Shown piece by piece: positions 1-8,707 of a DNA stretch of 64,000 nt. Position 1 is the first letter of the stretch; each line of letters starts with the position of its first letter. A program made the position numbers and the translations under genes. The stretch lies in contig NZ_SSOB01000048.1 in assembly GCF_004801405.1 (NCBI RefSeq), forward strand, positions 1 through 64,000. The letters are read 5' to 3'. The notes below the pieces were generated by a model. That model had not been told where the DNA came from. It saw only the letters and a program-made list of their open reading frames with translations, and made no database searches. The DNA is from Cohnella fermenti. Its GTDB lineage: Bacteria > Bacillota > Bacilli > Paenibacillales > Paenibacillaceae.

Positions 1-1
1 T

Positions 2-64
2 TACAAAGGGGTACACGGTAATGAATACAGGATTGAGGATGTCCGTAGCACAACTGCAGAATAG
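2..64 (+). CDS. C-terminal end of a gene cut by the window edge (tentative)
   Basis: One frame is open from the window edge to a TAG at 62-64 and gives a 20-residue tail ending in RSTTAE. A strong terminator follows 25 bases later, as expected behind a real gene end. The piece is too short to assign a family, and the open frame could be chance. Confidence 0.35.
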   Translation, partial: YKGVHGNEYRIEDVRSTTAE

Positions 65-88
65 TCTCATGGAACGCAAAACAAAGGA

Positions 89-122
89 CCGTCAGGGAAT
101 GAACTCATCCCTGACGGTTTTT
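89..122 (+). terminator. Intrinsic terminator of the upstream transcription unit
   Basis: A perfect 10-bp stem (89-98 with 108-117, CCGTCAGGGA) with a 9-base loop is followed directly by five T. It separates the truncated upstream gene from the catabolic operon. Confidence 0.88.
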
Positions 123-267
123 CTTACAATGCAGCCTGGCCGGTTTATGCATGATCGAGGGCAGGTAACATGACGCGAACGCTGCTATTTTTGTCGACGA
201 CGAGGACTTGTGTCATATTTAATGACAAGGAGAGCGTTTTCAAAACGAATTTTCTGTCTTGGAGCGA

Positions 268-297
268 TTGACAGCGTGCAGAACGGGAATATATAAT
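268..297 (+). promoter_or_regulatory. Sigma-A promoter of the catabolic operon
   Basis: TTGACA at 268-273 and TATAAT at 292-297 are both perfect consensus hexamers, 18 bases apart. The operator-like palindrome at 308-323 sits about where transcription would begin, and the GntR regulator gene follows. Confidence 0.75.
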
Positions 298-307
298 GGG
301 TCTAACA

Positions 308-323
308 ACTGGTATAGACAACT
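308..323. promoter_or_regulatory. NagR/DasR-like (dre-type) operator
   Basis: ACTGGTATAGACAACT is an imperfect inverted repeat. It closely resembles the dre sites bound by the HutC-subfamily GntR regulators NagR (YvoA) and DasR, whose core is TGGTNTAGACCA-like. It lies 10 bases after the -10 box, where bound protein would block transcription. The first gene of the operon encodes a regulator of that subfamily, so autoregulation is the simple reading. The effector is unknown; in NagR/DasR it is an amino-sugar phosphate. Confidence 0.65.
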
Positions 324-358
324 AAATGACTATATCATTGACTGTGAGGGAGAGGGAG

Positions 359-1105
359 ATGACGGATCCGACGGGATTGATTGACAAGCAGAGCGTTGTG
401 CCGTTGTACTATCAGCTTAAAGAATACCTGAAGCGGGAAATCGAGAGCGGACACTACCAGGTGGACGAACTGATCCCGTCCGAGAGGGAATTGTCCGAGA
501 GGTTCGAGATTAACCGAATGACGGTGAGGCAAGCCATCAACGAATTGGTTCAGGAGGGGATGCTGCAGCGCCAACGGGGAGTTGGGACGTTCGTCTCCAA
601 ACGGAAGATTGAGCAGCCGTTGACCCGACTGAGCAACTTCACTTCGGACATGGTCAATCGCGGAATGAAGCCTGGCGCCCGGTTCCTGAGCATGGATGTG
701 ATTCCGGCTACTGCATCAATTGCGCAGAAGCTGCAAATTCAAGAAGGCGTCAACGTGATCGAACTGATTCGAATCCGCACCGGAGACGGGGAACCGATGG
801 CGCTTGAGAAGTGCTATCTCGTTTATGAGTGGACAAGCTCTCTGGTTGGAATCAACATGGAGGATCAATCGTTGTACAAGGTACTGGAGGAGAAATGCGG
901 CCTGAAGCTGACAAGAGCCGTTCAGACTATCGAGATTACGTATGTCACTCCTTCCGAAGCGCACTTTCTGGAGGTCGCTGGCAATGATGCCGTCATGTTG
1001 ATTGAACGAATTACTTATGAAGAGAATAAGGAGACGCCCGTTGAATATGTAAAATCTCTGTACCGTGGAGACCGGTACAAGTTCTCCATCGAGATGAACA
1101 TCTAG
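359..1105 (+). CDS. GntR family (HutC subfamily) transcriptional regulator with UTRA domain
   Basis: Predicted 248-residue repressor. An N-terminal winged HTH (about residues 10-80) has the GntR signature around IPSERELSERFEINRMTVRQA and GVGTFV. The rest matches a UTRA ligand-binding domain (IELIRIRTGDGEPMALEKCYL and a VEYVKSLYRGDRYKF end). I chose ATG 359 over the upstream ATG 326 because GAGGGAG at 346-352 is correctly spaced for 359, and 248 residues is close to B. subtilis NagR (243). As the first gene of the operon and just below a dre-like site, it probably represses the whole cluster until a sugar-phosphate-like ligand binds. The ligand cannot be read from sequence. Confidence 0.88.
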   Translation: MTDPTGLIDKQSVVPLYYQLKEYLKREIESGHYQVDELIPSERELSERFEINRMTVRQAINELVQEGMLQRQRGVGTFVSKRKIEQPLTRLSNFTSDMVNRGMKPGARFLSMDVIPATASIAQKLQIQEGVNVIELIRIRTGDGEPMALEKCYLVYEWTSSLVGINMEDQSLYKVLEEKCGLKLTRAVQTIEITYVTPSEAHFLEVAGNDAVMLIERITYEENKETPVEYVKSLYRGDRYKFSIEMNI

Positions 1106-1129
1106 TTGATCACAAGGGAGGCTGTCGAA

Positions 1130-2077
1130 TTGAGCCAGACATTGAAGATGTCATTTGAGATTTGGCCGAACATGCCATGGGGAAGATTGGAGATCTGTGG
1201 TCCGGCCTGGAACTCATGGGGGGACAAGGAGCTTGATTGGTGCATCAGGCGGATAGCGAAGTACGGCTATGAGGGCTTCGACGTTATATACCCCAAGATC
1301 ATGGAGCTTCGGCCGCATGAATATGCGGATGCCGTAGTTAAGGTCAAACGGGCAATGGAGGAGACGGGGCTCGGGTTCTCTTCAATCGGTTGCCATACGA
1401 CATTCGTCAGTCCGCGCTACTTCGACAGAGAAAATGGAATCGCCAAATTCAAGAAAGCGATTGATTCGGCTGCTGATATGGGGGCGGAAACCGTCGTTAC
1501 TCTTGTTGGGGACGGTTATTACGACCCGCCGCTCTATAACCTGATGACCCGCAAGGAAGCGTGGAAGCAGGTGGTGGAGGCAACGCGAGACGTTGCCGAT
1601 TATGCGGGTGGCAAAGGCGTGGACGTCAGCATTGAGCTGATTCAAGGAACCCTTATCAATAGTGTGGATGCGATGCTGAAGTTGCTGGAGCTTGTCGATC
1701 GCCCGAATGTCTACTGCTGTGTAGATGTTGGTACGTTCTATACGACGGTCAAGCCCCGAATGCCGATCCGCGAGGCAATTCTAAAGCTCGGCGATCGGAT
1801 CAAGGTTACGCACGTGAAGGACGAGGTCGGGTTCCCGAACATCATGCAATCGCAGCATGTCTGGTTCGGCGGAGGTTACGCGGACTTCAAGGAGATGGCA
1901 GACGCTCTGAAGGAAGTCGGCTATCAGAACTTTAACTCGGTGGAATGGGAAGCTTGGCAGGCGGGCGGTTTATACGGGGTCGGAGAACCTTCCGGAATCG
2001 GTCTTGCCGACTTCGACCGGGTTGCCGAGGAAGCGTTGGAGTATCTCGAGGAGTTCGGGTGGGGCAAGGCAAGATGA
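1130..2077 (+). CDS. Sugar phosphate isomerase/epimerase-like TIM-barrel protein
   Basis: Predicted 315-residue member of the xylose isomerase-like/AP endonuclease 2 TIM-barrel superfamily, which isomerises or epimerises sugars and inositols with a divalent metal. Supporting stretches are YGYEGFDVIYP, SIELIQ, the CVDVGTF strand, the KVTHVKDE metal-site-like segment and SVEWEAW near the end, giving Glu, Asp, His and Glu as candidate ligands. AAGGGAGG at 1114-1121 points to TTG 1130, eight bases away; TTG 1106 lies before it. The gene follows the regulator after a short gap and its stop overlaps the next start (ATGA), so it is translated as part of the operon. Substrate unknown. Confidence 0.82.
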   Translation: MSQTLKMSFEIWPNMPWGRLEICGPAWNSWGDKELDWCIRRIAKYGYEGFDVIYPKIMELRPHEYADAVVKVKRAMEETGLGFSSIGCHTTFVSPRYFDRENGIAKFKKAIDSAADMGAETVVTLVGDGYYDPPLYNLMTRKEAWKQVVEATRDVADYAGGKGVDVSIELIQGTLINSVDAMLKLLELVDRPNVYCCVDVGTFYTTVKPRMPIREAILKLGDRIKVTHVKDEVGFPNIMQSQHVWFGGGYADFKEMADALKEVGYQNFNSVEWEAWQAGGLYGVGEPSGIGLADFDRVAEEALEYLEEFGWGKAR

Positions 2078-3276
2078 TCTCCAGGCTGCTTGCTGCCGTC
2101 CCGCCCGAAGAAACGAATTCGTTATTGATGCGTCTGATCCGGGAAGAAAGCCACGCCGACAGTCCCGGCCAGGAACGGTCGACGGCGCAGACTATGGCCG
2201 ACGAATTGAAGAAGGCGGGCATTCCCTGCGAATGGGACGAAGTATTGCCCAATCGCTTCAACCTGATCGCCCGTCTGCCTGGCTGCGGCAACGGCCCTTC
2301 GCTTATGCTCAACGGGCACTTGGATACGGTGCCGGCTTATGGAATGGACATGGCCTTTGCTCCCTTCATCCGGGAGGGGAGGATGTATGGCCGAGGAAGC
2401 GTTGATATGAAGGGCGCGCTTGCAGCCATGGTCAGCGTTCTTATTGCATTCAGCCGCACCGGGATCGGATTGTCAGGCGAGCTCATGCTGGCGGCTACCG
2501 TCGGCGAGGAGACTTACAGTCCGGGAGCGTACAAGCTTGCGTCGGCGAAACGGCCCGCCGATTACGCAATTGTTGGGGAACCGACGGAGTTGCGCATTGG
2601 AATTGCCCACAAAGGGGTTGCTTGGTACGAGGCTGTATTCGAGGGGAAAAGCGTTCACGGTAGCGTTCCGCAAAGCGGAGTCAATGCGGTGTACCACGCC
2701 GCTCGTTGGATCGAGCGTCTGAGAGGCGAGCATCTTCCGGAGCTGTCAAGGCGGAGACATCCCTTGCTGGGTTCTCCAACGTTGAATATCGGCGTCATTG
2801 AGGGAGGTACAAGGCCGGTCATTGTTCCGGGGCTGTGCAAGGTGCTGTTCGAACGGCGTCTGATTCCCGGGGAGTCCGCCGATACGGCTCTCGAAGAACT
2901 GCGGGATACGCTCGCCAAGGCAGGGCAGGGGGAAGAGGGCTGGAGAGCACGCGTAACGACAATGGATAATTTCCACGGCGTTCCGCATGGCCCGTTGGAT
3001 ACGCCGGCGAGCAGTCGAATTGTATTGGCTTTGCGTGAGGCTGCGGAGCAACTGGGGATCACGAGTGTCGAGCCGGCCGGGCTGCCGTTCTGGACCGACG
3101 GAGCGCTCATCGGCGCTGCGGGCACCGAGACCGTCGTTTGCGGACCGGGTCGAATTGAAGAAGCGCATTCGGATCTGGAGTATGTGGAACTGGAGCAGCT
3201 TCGGCAAGCCTTCCTTCTTTACAGTGCGGCAGCCTGCCGTATTTGCGGAGTTGTCGGAGAGGGAGGAGGCATCTAA
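2074..3276 (+). CDS. M20 family (ArgE/DapE-like) metallo-deacylase/peptidase
   Basis: Predicted 400-residue zinc amidohydrolase that would remove an acyl group from an amine or split a dipeptide-like bond. The M20 metal motifs occur in order: NGHLDTVP (His and Asp), GRGSVDMKG (bridging Asp), VGEET (catalytic Glu pair), VGEPTE (metal Asp replaced by Glu, as in ArgE/DapE) and a C-terminal AHSDLEYV His. The dimer-domain HGSVPQSG is also present. The ATG at 2074 overlaps the stop of the TIM-barrel gene by four bases and is about the family's usual length (375-410). Neighbours suggest the substrate is an acylated amino-acid or amino-sugar derivative. Confidence 0.85.
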   Translation: MISRLLAAVPPEETNSLLMRLIREESHADSPGQERSTAQTMADELKKAGIPCEWDEVLPNRFNLIARLPGCGNGPSLMLNGHLDTVPAYGMDMAFAPFIREGRMYGRGSVDMKGALAAMVSVLIAFSRTGIGLSGELMLAATVGEETYSPGAYKLASAKRPADYAIVGEPTELRIGIAHKGVAWYEAVFEGKSVHGSVPQSGVNAVYHAARWIERLRGEHLPELSRRRHPLLGSPTLNIGVIEGGTRPVIVPGLCKVLFERRLIPGESADTALEELRDTLAKAGQGEEGWRARVTTMDNFHGVPHGPLDTPASSRIVLALREAAEQLGITSVEPAGLPFWTDGALIGAAGTETVVCGPGRIEEAHSDLEYVELEQLRQAFLLYSAAACRICGVVGEGGGI

Positions 3277-4448
3277 TGCTATTTCTCGGCTTCGAATGCA
3301 CCGGTTGCAGACGCTTCTATCCCCCCGATCTTCTCTATTGTTGTTCCTCCTGCGGCGCAAGTCTCGATGCCGTCTATAATTATGAGCGTTGGCTCGCTTC
3401 GTTGTCCGCTGAGGAATGGCTGTTCCGCCCGGGCGAAGGAGTGCTTAAATATCGCGAGCTTCTGCCATTGCGCCCGTCGGCCTCTCCCATCTCGTTGGGG
3501 GAAGGGAATACTCCGCTTCTCAAAATTCGAAATATTTCAAATATTATGAATATTGAAAATATTTATATTAAAAATGAAACCGTAAATCCGACTCTTTCTT
3601 TTAAAGACCGCGCTCAGGCGGTGGCCGTCAATGCGGCGGCGGATCTTGGGCTGTCCGATGTGATCTGCGCTTCTACCGGCAATACGGGTGTCGCCGCCGC
3701 CGCTTATGCCGCTCGAGCCGGATTGGGTTGCCTCGTGTATGTACCGGCGGGCACGCCGGAAGAGAAGCTGGCGATTATACGGGCCTTCGGCGCGGAGCTT
3801 CGAATTGTGGAAGGAAACTATGGAGACGCTTATGAACAGGCTGCCCGCGAGGCTCTTGGACGGGGGGCATTCAATCTTACCTCCACGTACTTGAATCCTT
3901 ATTCCATCGAAGGTCACAAGACGATTGCTTACGAGATTGCCGGGGCCTTCGGCGGCGTTCCCGATTGGATTGTCGTGCCGATAGGAGCCGGGCCTCTGCT
4001 CAGCGCCATCTACAAAGGATTCCGCGAGCTTCGGCTTGCCGGTTGGATTGACCGTCTTCCCCGAATGGCGGGCGTGCAGGCTGCGGGCTGCGCGCCAATC
4101 GTCAAAGCCTTCGAGGCGGGCGATGCCGATGTCGCACCATGGGATTCCCCCCGAACCATCGCTTCCGGCATAGCCGACCCTCTGACAACATATCCTGCGG
4201 ACGGTACCAGGACGCTCCGGATTATCCGCGAATCGGGCGGAGCGGCAATAGGTGTCGACGAAGGCGACATATTGGGCTTCCGGGAGTGTCTGGCCAGGGA
4301 AGAGGGGATCGTGGTCGAAGCGGCTTCGGCGACGGCTATGGCTGCGCTGGTCCGGCTTAAGGAGCAGGGGTGGCTTGACAAGGGCCAATCGATTGTAACG
4401 GTTGCAACGGGTCATGGACTCAAGGACATGGCCGTGTCAACAATATAA
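3276..4448 (+). CDS. Threonine synthase-like fold-type II PLP enzyme with N-terminal zinc ribbon
   Basis: Predicted 390-residue pyridoxal-phosphate enzyme. A short zinc ribbon (CTGC and CSSC, about residues 8-26) precedes the fold-type II core: EGNTPLL, LSFKDRA with the PLP lysine, the phosphate loop STGNTG, VVPIGAGPLL and a final TVATGHGLKD. Architecture matches ThrC-like proteins, but in a catabolic operon next to RidA a beta-elimination or ammonia-lyase role (releasing a reactive enamine) is as plausible as threonine synthesis. ATG 3276 shares a base with the preceding TAA and has GGGAGGAGG before it. Residues about 88-103 are a run rich in Ile and Asn coded by an AT-rich island unlike the rest of the gene. 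Confidence 0.82.
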   Translation: MLFLGFECTGCRRFYPPDLLYCCSSCGASLDAVYNYERWLASLSAEEWLFRPGEGVLKYRELLPLRPSASPISLGEGNTPLLKIRNISNIMNIENIYIKNETVNPTLSFKDRAQAVAVNAAADLGLSDVICASTGNTGVAAAAYAARAGLGCLVYVPAGTPEEKLAIIRAFGAELRIVEGNYGDAYEQAAREALGRGAFNLTSTYLNPYSIEGHKTIAYEIAGAFGGVPDWIVVPIGAGPLLSAIYKGFRELRLAGWIDRLPRMAGVQAAGCAPIVKAFEAGDADVAPWDSPRTIASGIADPLTTYPADGTRTLRIIRESGGAAIGVDEGDILGFRECLAREEGIVVEAASATAMAALVRLKEQGWLDKGQSIVTVATGHGLKDMAVSTI

Positions 4449-4473
4449 TAAATGTGGAGAGGGAGAAACATCA

Positions 4474-5835
4474 ATGAGCAGAAAAAGCTGGTTAATCGCA
4501 GGTTCGACCTTACTTGCCGCACAAATGGCACTCGCCGGCTGTTCGGACGGTACATCCAATGACAAGGTCAGTCCTTCCGCTTCAAGCGCCGCGTCGGGCA
4601 CGGCCGGTTCCGGCAGCGGAGAAGTAACGCAAATTACCTTGTGGCACATGGAGGAACCGCCGAATCGGGTTGAGAGATTCAACGAAATTATCGATCAATT
4701 CAACGCCGCCAATCCGGATATTAAAGTGACGGCCCAGGTGCAAAGCTGGAATGACGCCTATACCAAGTTCCCTGCCGCCATCCAGTCCGGCAACGGGCCG
4801 GATCTGCTGTTCACGATTCCGGATTACACGACGGTCATCAAGCAACTGGGCGTTGTACAGCCGGTTGACGACATTGTCAAGTCGCTCGACGAGAAGCACG
4901 GCTTCCTGGAGGCGGCCGTTACTCCTTACCAATACGACGATCATGTATGGGCCGTCCCTGCGTACGGAATGGTTCAAGTGCTCTGGTACCGCAAGGATCT
5001 GCTGGATGCCGCCGGCATTACTCCTCCGAAGACGTGGGACGAGCTCGCTGAGGCTGCGGACAAGCTTACGACGGGCAGCCAGTATGGAATTGCGCTTCCC
5101 GCATCCAAATCTATGGCAACGGATCAAGTGCTCTACAGCTTCCTTGTTACGGCGGGGGCCAAAAATATCATTGACGGCAACAATCTGATCACCTTCAACA
5201 GCGAGAACATCGTTAAGGCTTACGAGATGTATGCCAAGCTGCTCAAGGATTCGCCGGCGGACAGCAATACCTACACCTGGGGCGAGCCTCAGGCCCAATT
5301 CAACGCAGGAACGGCCGCCATGGCGATTGAGAAGGGCCAATATCTGTCCACCTTCGAAGAAGAATCCGGGCGGCCGTCGACGGACCTGGGCATCACAACG
5401 ATGCCGGTCGCCGACGGCGGCGAGGAAGGAAGCATCTACTACTCCAACGCGATCATGATGCTGACTGACGATTCGGCCAAACAGGCGGCTATCGCCAAGT
5501 TCTTCGATTATCTGTACGATCCGTCCAACTACGGCAACTTCCTCAACGCGGAGCCGGGCTTGTTCCTTCCAGTGACGGAAGACGGAGCCGCTGAAGGAAG
5601 CAGCTTCTGGAGCGATCCCGTTATTGCCAAGTACAAGGACCAAGTGCAGGTACTGCTCGACGCTTCGAAGAACGGCCAATTGTTCGGCTTCACGAACGGG
5701 GTAGCCAGCAAGATCGGTCAAATCTCCGGACCCAATTATCTGGCTCAGACGCTGGAGCAAATTACGTCCAAGGGCGCTTCCGCCGCAGAGGCCGTCGATT
5801 GGGGCCAGAACCAGATGGAGAACGCCGTAAAATAA
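4474..5835 (+). CDS. ABC transporter extracellular solute-binding lipoprotein (family 1, sugar-type)
   Basis: Predicted 453-residue lipoprotein, anchored outside the membrane, that captures the operon's substrate. The signal peptide ends in lipobox LAGC with Cys 23, followed by a Ser/Ala/Gly-rich linker. The mature part has the maltose-binding-like pattern: ITLWHMEEPPNR, FNAANPDIKVTAQ, GNGPDLLF, the VPAYGMVQVLWYRKDL hinge strand and TWDELAEAA. GGAGAGGGAG precedes ATG 4474. Two MalF/MalG-like permeases follow, but there is no ATPase gene in the operon, so a shared MsmX-type ATPase elsewhere is likely. Confidence 0.9.
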   Translation: MSRKSWLIAGSTLLAAQMALAGCSDGTSNDKVSPSASSAASGTAGSGSGEVTQITLWHMEEPPNRVERFNEIIDQFNAANPDIKVTAQVQSWNDAYTKFPAAIQSGNGPDLLFTIPDYTTVIKQLGVVQPVDDIVKSLDEKHGFLEAAVTPYQYDDHVWAVPAYGMVQVLWYRKDLLDAAGITPPKTWDELAEAADKLTTGSQYGIALPASKSMATDQVLYSFLVTAGAKNIIDGNNLITFNSENIVKAYEMYAKLLKDSPADSNTYTWGEPQAQFNAGTAAMAIEKGQYLSTFEEESGRPSTDLGITTMPVADGGEEGSIYYSNAIMMLTDDSAKQAAIAKFFDYLYDPSNYGNFLNAEPGLFLPVTEDGAAEGSSFWSDPVIAKYKDQVQVLLDASKNGQLFGFTNGVASKIGQISGPNYLAQTLEQITSKGASAAEAVDWGQNQMENAVK

Positions 5836-5906
5836 ACGCGTTCAATTCAAGAGAGGAAGGACAGTCGGGCGGTTTACCCGCCCGACTTCCATGAGGAGGA
5901 AACAGA

Positions 5907-6797
5907 ATGGAGTTTGCAGGCAAGCGTTCCGGTTGGAGCAAGCTGTTGCCGTATGCGCTGGTTGCTCCGATCATCGCGTGGATTCTGACGACAATATTCT
6001 GGCCGCTCGGAACCGTTACCCGGGAGAGTTTCTACAACACAGGCTTCGTCGGGACACAAGGCAGCTTCATCGGATTCGATAATTACAAGACCGTACTGTC
6101 ATCCGGCGACTATTGGGCATCGTGGGGGAAAAGCTTCTATTGGGTTCTCGGGAACGGATTCCTGCAGACGTCATTGGCTTTTCTTACGGCATTGCTGCTG
6201 AATCGGCCGGGGAGATTGATTTCGTTTTTCCGCACATGGATGATCATTCCGTGGATTATTCCGACCATCGTAGTGGCGATTTTCTGGCAATGGATCTTTA
6301 ACGGGTCTTACGGCATCCTTAATCATGCTTTGGTATCGATAGGCATTATTGACAAACCGATTAATCTGATTGGGGATACGGCATGGTCGATGCCGATTCT
6401 TATCTTTATCAATACGTGGCATTGGTTCCCGTTCATGACGATCATCGTGCTTGCGGGGCTAACGATCATCGATCGGGAGATGTACGAGGCGGCGGATGTC
6501 GACGGAGCAGGCAAATGGAAGCAATTCTGGACCATAACCTTCCCTTCGCTCGGCAAAATCATGTTCGCTCTCGGTCTGGTCGGCACGCTGTGGTCGTTTA
6601 ATGTGTTCGATCTGATCGAGATTCTGACAAGCGGCGGTCCTGCTGGGGCGACGACGACGGTTCCGTTGTATATTTATCAAATTGCGTTCGAGAATTTCCA
6701 TATTGGGCAAGCGTCCGCCGCCTCGATTGTAACGGCTGCATGCCTGCTGATCTTCGTGGGGCTGTTTATCAAATTCGGCTCGCCCAAGGACGAGTAA
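5907..6797 (+). CDS. ABC transporter permease, MalF/UgpA-like
   Basis: Predicted 296-residue inner-membrane permease with about six transmembrane helices (the first near residues 17-37, LLPYALVAPIIAWILTTIFWP). The EAA loop that contacts the ATPase is visible as EAADVDGAGKWKQFWTITFP. It would form the first half of the channel for the substrate delivered by the binding lipoprotein upstream. GAGGAGGAAAC lies just before ATG 5907. The gap from the preceding gene is 71 bases. Confidence 0.92.
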   Translation: MEFAGKRSGWSKLLPYALVAPIIAWILTTIFWPLGTVTRESFYNTGFVGTQGSFIGFDNYKTVLSSGDYWASWGKSFYWVLGNGFLQTSLAFLTALLLNRPGRLISFFRTWMIIPWIIPTIVVAIFWQWIFNGSYGILNHALVSIGIIDKPINLIGDTAWSMPILIFINTWHWFPFMTIIVLAGLTIIDREMYEAADVDGAGKWKQFWTITFPSLGKIMFALGLVGTLWSFNVFDLIEILTSGGPAGATTTVPLYIYQIAFENFHIGQASAASIVTAACLLIFVGLFIKFGSPKDE

Positions 6798-6811
6798 AGG
6801 AGGCGGAAGTG

Positions 6812-7615
6812 GTGAGAGCAGGCCGCTTGATTGTCGCCATAGTGCTGCTGCTGTTAATTGTATTTCCGTTCTATTGGGTCATCAGTTCCTCCTTCAAACC
6901 GACAAACCAAATTCTGAAGCCGGAGTTCTTCCCTCATTCTTTTACTCTGGAGCATTATCGCCAATTGTTCGCTCAGACAGCCTACAAACATAATCTGCTG
7001 AACAGCGTTCTCGTTGCGGCGGCTACGCTTGCGTTCTCGGTCGCAGTCGTCATTCCGGCCTCGTTCGCTATTTATCGCATGAAGTTTCTGGGACGCAGTC
7101 TGGTGTTCAGGTTGATTCTGGCGACGTATATTTTCCCGGGCATTCTTCTTCTCGTGCCTGTCTATCAGATGATGTCAACTCTTCATCTCGTCGACTCGCT
7201 CTGGTCGCTCATTATTATTAATGTGACGTTCGCCGCTCCGTTCTCGATTTGGCTGATGCAGGGCTTCTTCGATTCGGTGCCCAAGGCGCTCGATGAAGCG
7301 GCTGCTCTGGATGGGGCGGGACCGATGCGGACCCTGACGACAGTAATCCTGCCTCTGATACGACCGGGTATCGCTACGATCGCCATTTACGGGTTTATTA
7401 CATCCTGGACGGAATATTCGTTCGCATCCGTCTTGATCACGTCGGACGCCCTTCGCACACTTCCGGTGGGCCTTAAGGCAATTATGGGACAATATACGGT
7501 TCGTTGGGGATGGACGACGGCCGGAGCCGTTCTTACACTGCTTCCGGTAGTTCTGTTCTTTGCGCTTTTCGGCAAATTTTTTGTCAGGGGGCTGACGGCC
7601 GGCGCCGTGAAATAA
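6812..7615 (+). CDS. ABC transporter permease, MalG/UgpE-like
   Basis: Predicted 267-residue second permease of the importer. It has six hydrophobic segments and the EAA loop DEAAALDGAGPMRTLTTVILP, typical of the MalG half (carbohydrate uptake transporter 1 family). AAGGAGG at 6797-6803 overlaps the previous stop and is eight bases before GTG 6812; GTG 6809 is in the same frame and is the alternative. It pairs with the permease upstream. Confidence 0.92.
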   Translation: MRAGRLIVAIVLLLLIVFPFYWVISSSFKPTNQILKPEFFPHSFTLEHYRQLFAQTAYKHNLLNSVLVAAATLAFSVAVVIPASFAIYRMKFLGRSLVFRLILATYIFPGILLLVPVYQMMSTLHLVDSLWSLIIINVTFAAPFSIWLMQGFFDSVPKALDEAAALDGAGPMRTLTTVILPLIRPGIATIAIYGFITSWTEYSFASVLITSDALRTLPVGLKAIMGQYTVRWGWTTAGAVLTLLPVVLFFALFGKFFVRGLTAGAVK

Positions 7616-7653
7616 CGCCGTATTTGATAGGGGGAGGAGGTTCTTGATGAACG

Positions 7654-8706
7654 ATGATGAATGATAAAGTTCGCCTCGGCGTCATCGGAACCGGGCGATT
7701 CGGAAGGCTCCATCTCAAGGTGCTGTCGCGGCTGCCCGAGGTTCGGATAGCTGCGCTGTCCGATACGGATCGTGGCGCGTTGGAGGAGGCCGGAGCGCAA
7801 TTCGGCATCTCTTCGCACAATCTCTACGATGACCCGCTGATGCTGATCATGGACCCGGACATCGACGCGGTGGACATCGTCAGCGACGAGTCCTCGCATG
7901 GGCCCCTGATCCTCTCCGCGCTTCGCAACGGGAAGCACGTCATTGTCGAGAAGCCGCTATGCGTCATGGAGCCGCAGGCGAGGGAGATCGCGCAAGCGAG
8001 CAGGGACAGCGGCAAGCTTGTGCTCGTCGGACAAATATCTCGTTTCGGGCAGCCTTACCGGATGATCAAGAGAGCGGTCGACGAAGGGAGATTGGGGAAG
8101 GTGGCTGCTATTCGGGCCAAGCGGAACTTCAGCCGTTCCTGGTTCGAGGCGTTCGGCAATCGAATTCATCCGGTATACGAGTCGGGCATTCACGAGATCG
8201 ACCTTGTCGTGTGGTATGCGAACTCCCGATGTACGGAGGTGTCGGCCTTCGAACGCAAAGCGGCCGGGTATCGGTATCCGGACGTGTTCTCGGCCTTGCT
8301 CGCCTTTGAGAACGGGATTGTCGCTTCAATCGATTCAAGCTGGCTGCTCCCGCGCGGAGCTCCACGCAATCTCGTCGAGAATCTCGAACTGGACGGGACG
8401 ATCGACGCAGAGATAGAGGTCATAGGGGAAGCGGGAACGGCCCGCTATCAATTGGCGCATCCGGGCTTCAACATATGGACTTCGGAGGAGACGCTGTACC
8501 CCGATGCCATGCTGTGGCCGCTGGAGGAGGAAGAACGGGTCGGGGGAGCGATCGCGGCGGAATTGACACACTTTGTCCACTCCATTCTTGCCGGGCGGCC
8601 GTCATCGGTCATGCCGCTGGAGGAGTCCGTGCAGGCGATCCGAATCGCGGACGCCATTGTCCGATCTGCGGCGCAGAACAGAACGATTCAATTGGAGGAG
8701 GAATAA
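7654..8706 (+). CDS. Gfo/Idh/MocA family NAD(P)-dependent oxidoreductase
   Basis: Predicted 350-residue dehydrogenase of sugars, inositols or their amino derivatives. The N-terminal Rossmann fold carries VIGTGRFGRLHLK (GxGxxG), and EKPLCV holds the family's conserved Lys-Pro pair near residue 95. ESGIHEIDLVVW matches the helix bearing the catalytic His. Starts ATG 7654 and ATG 7657 are adjacent; the Shine-Dalgarno site GGGGAGGAGG (7631-7640) is 13 bases upstream of 7654 but better spaced for ATG 7647, which opens only a five-codon reading frame overlapping the start. Substrate not identifiable. Confidence 0.87.
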   Translation: MMNDKVRLGVIGTGRFGRLHLKVLSRLPEVRIAALSDTDRGALEEAGAQFGISSHNLYDDPLMLIMDPDIDAVDIVSDESSHGPLILSALRNGKHVIVEKPLCVMEPQAREIAQASRDSGKLVLVGQISRFGQPYRMIKRAVDEGRLGKVAAIRAKRNFSRSWFEAFGNRIHPVYESGIHEIDLVVWYANSRCTEVSAFERKAAGYRYPDVFSALLAFENGIVASIDSSWLLPRGAPRNLVENLELDGTIDAEIEVIGEAGTARYQLAHPGFNIWTSEETLYPDAMLWPLEEEERVGGAIAAELTHFVHSILAGRPSSVMPLEESVQAIRIADAIVRSAAQNRTIQLEEE

Positions 8707-8707
8707 G

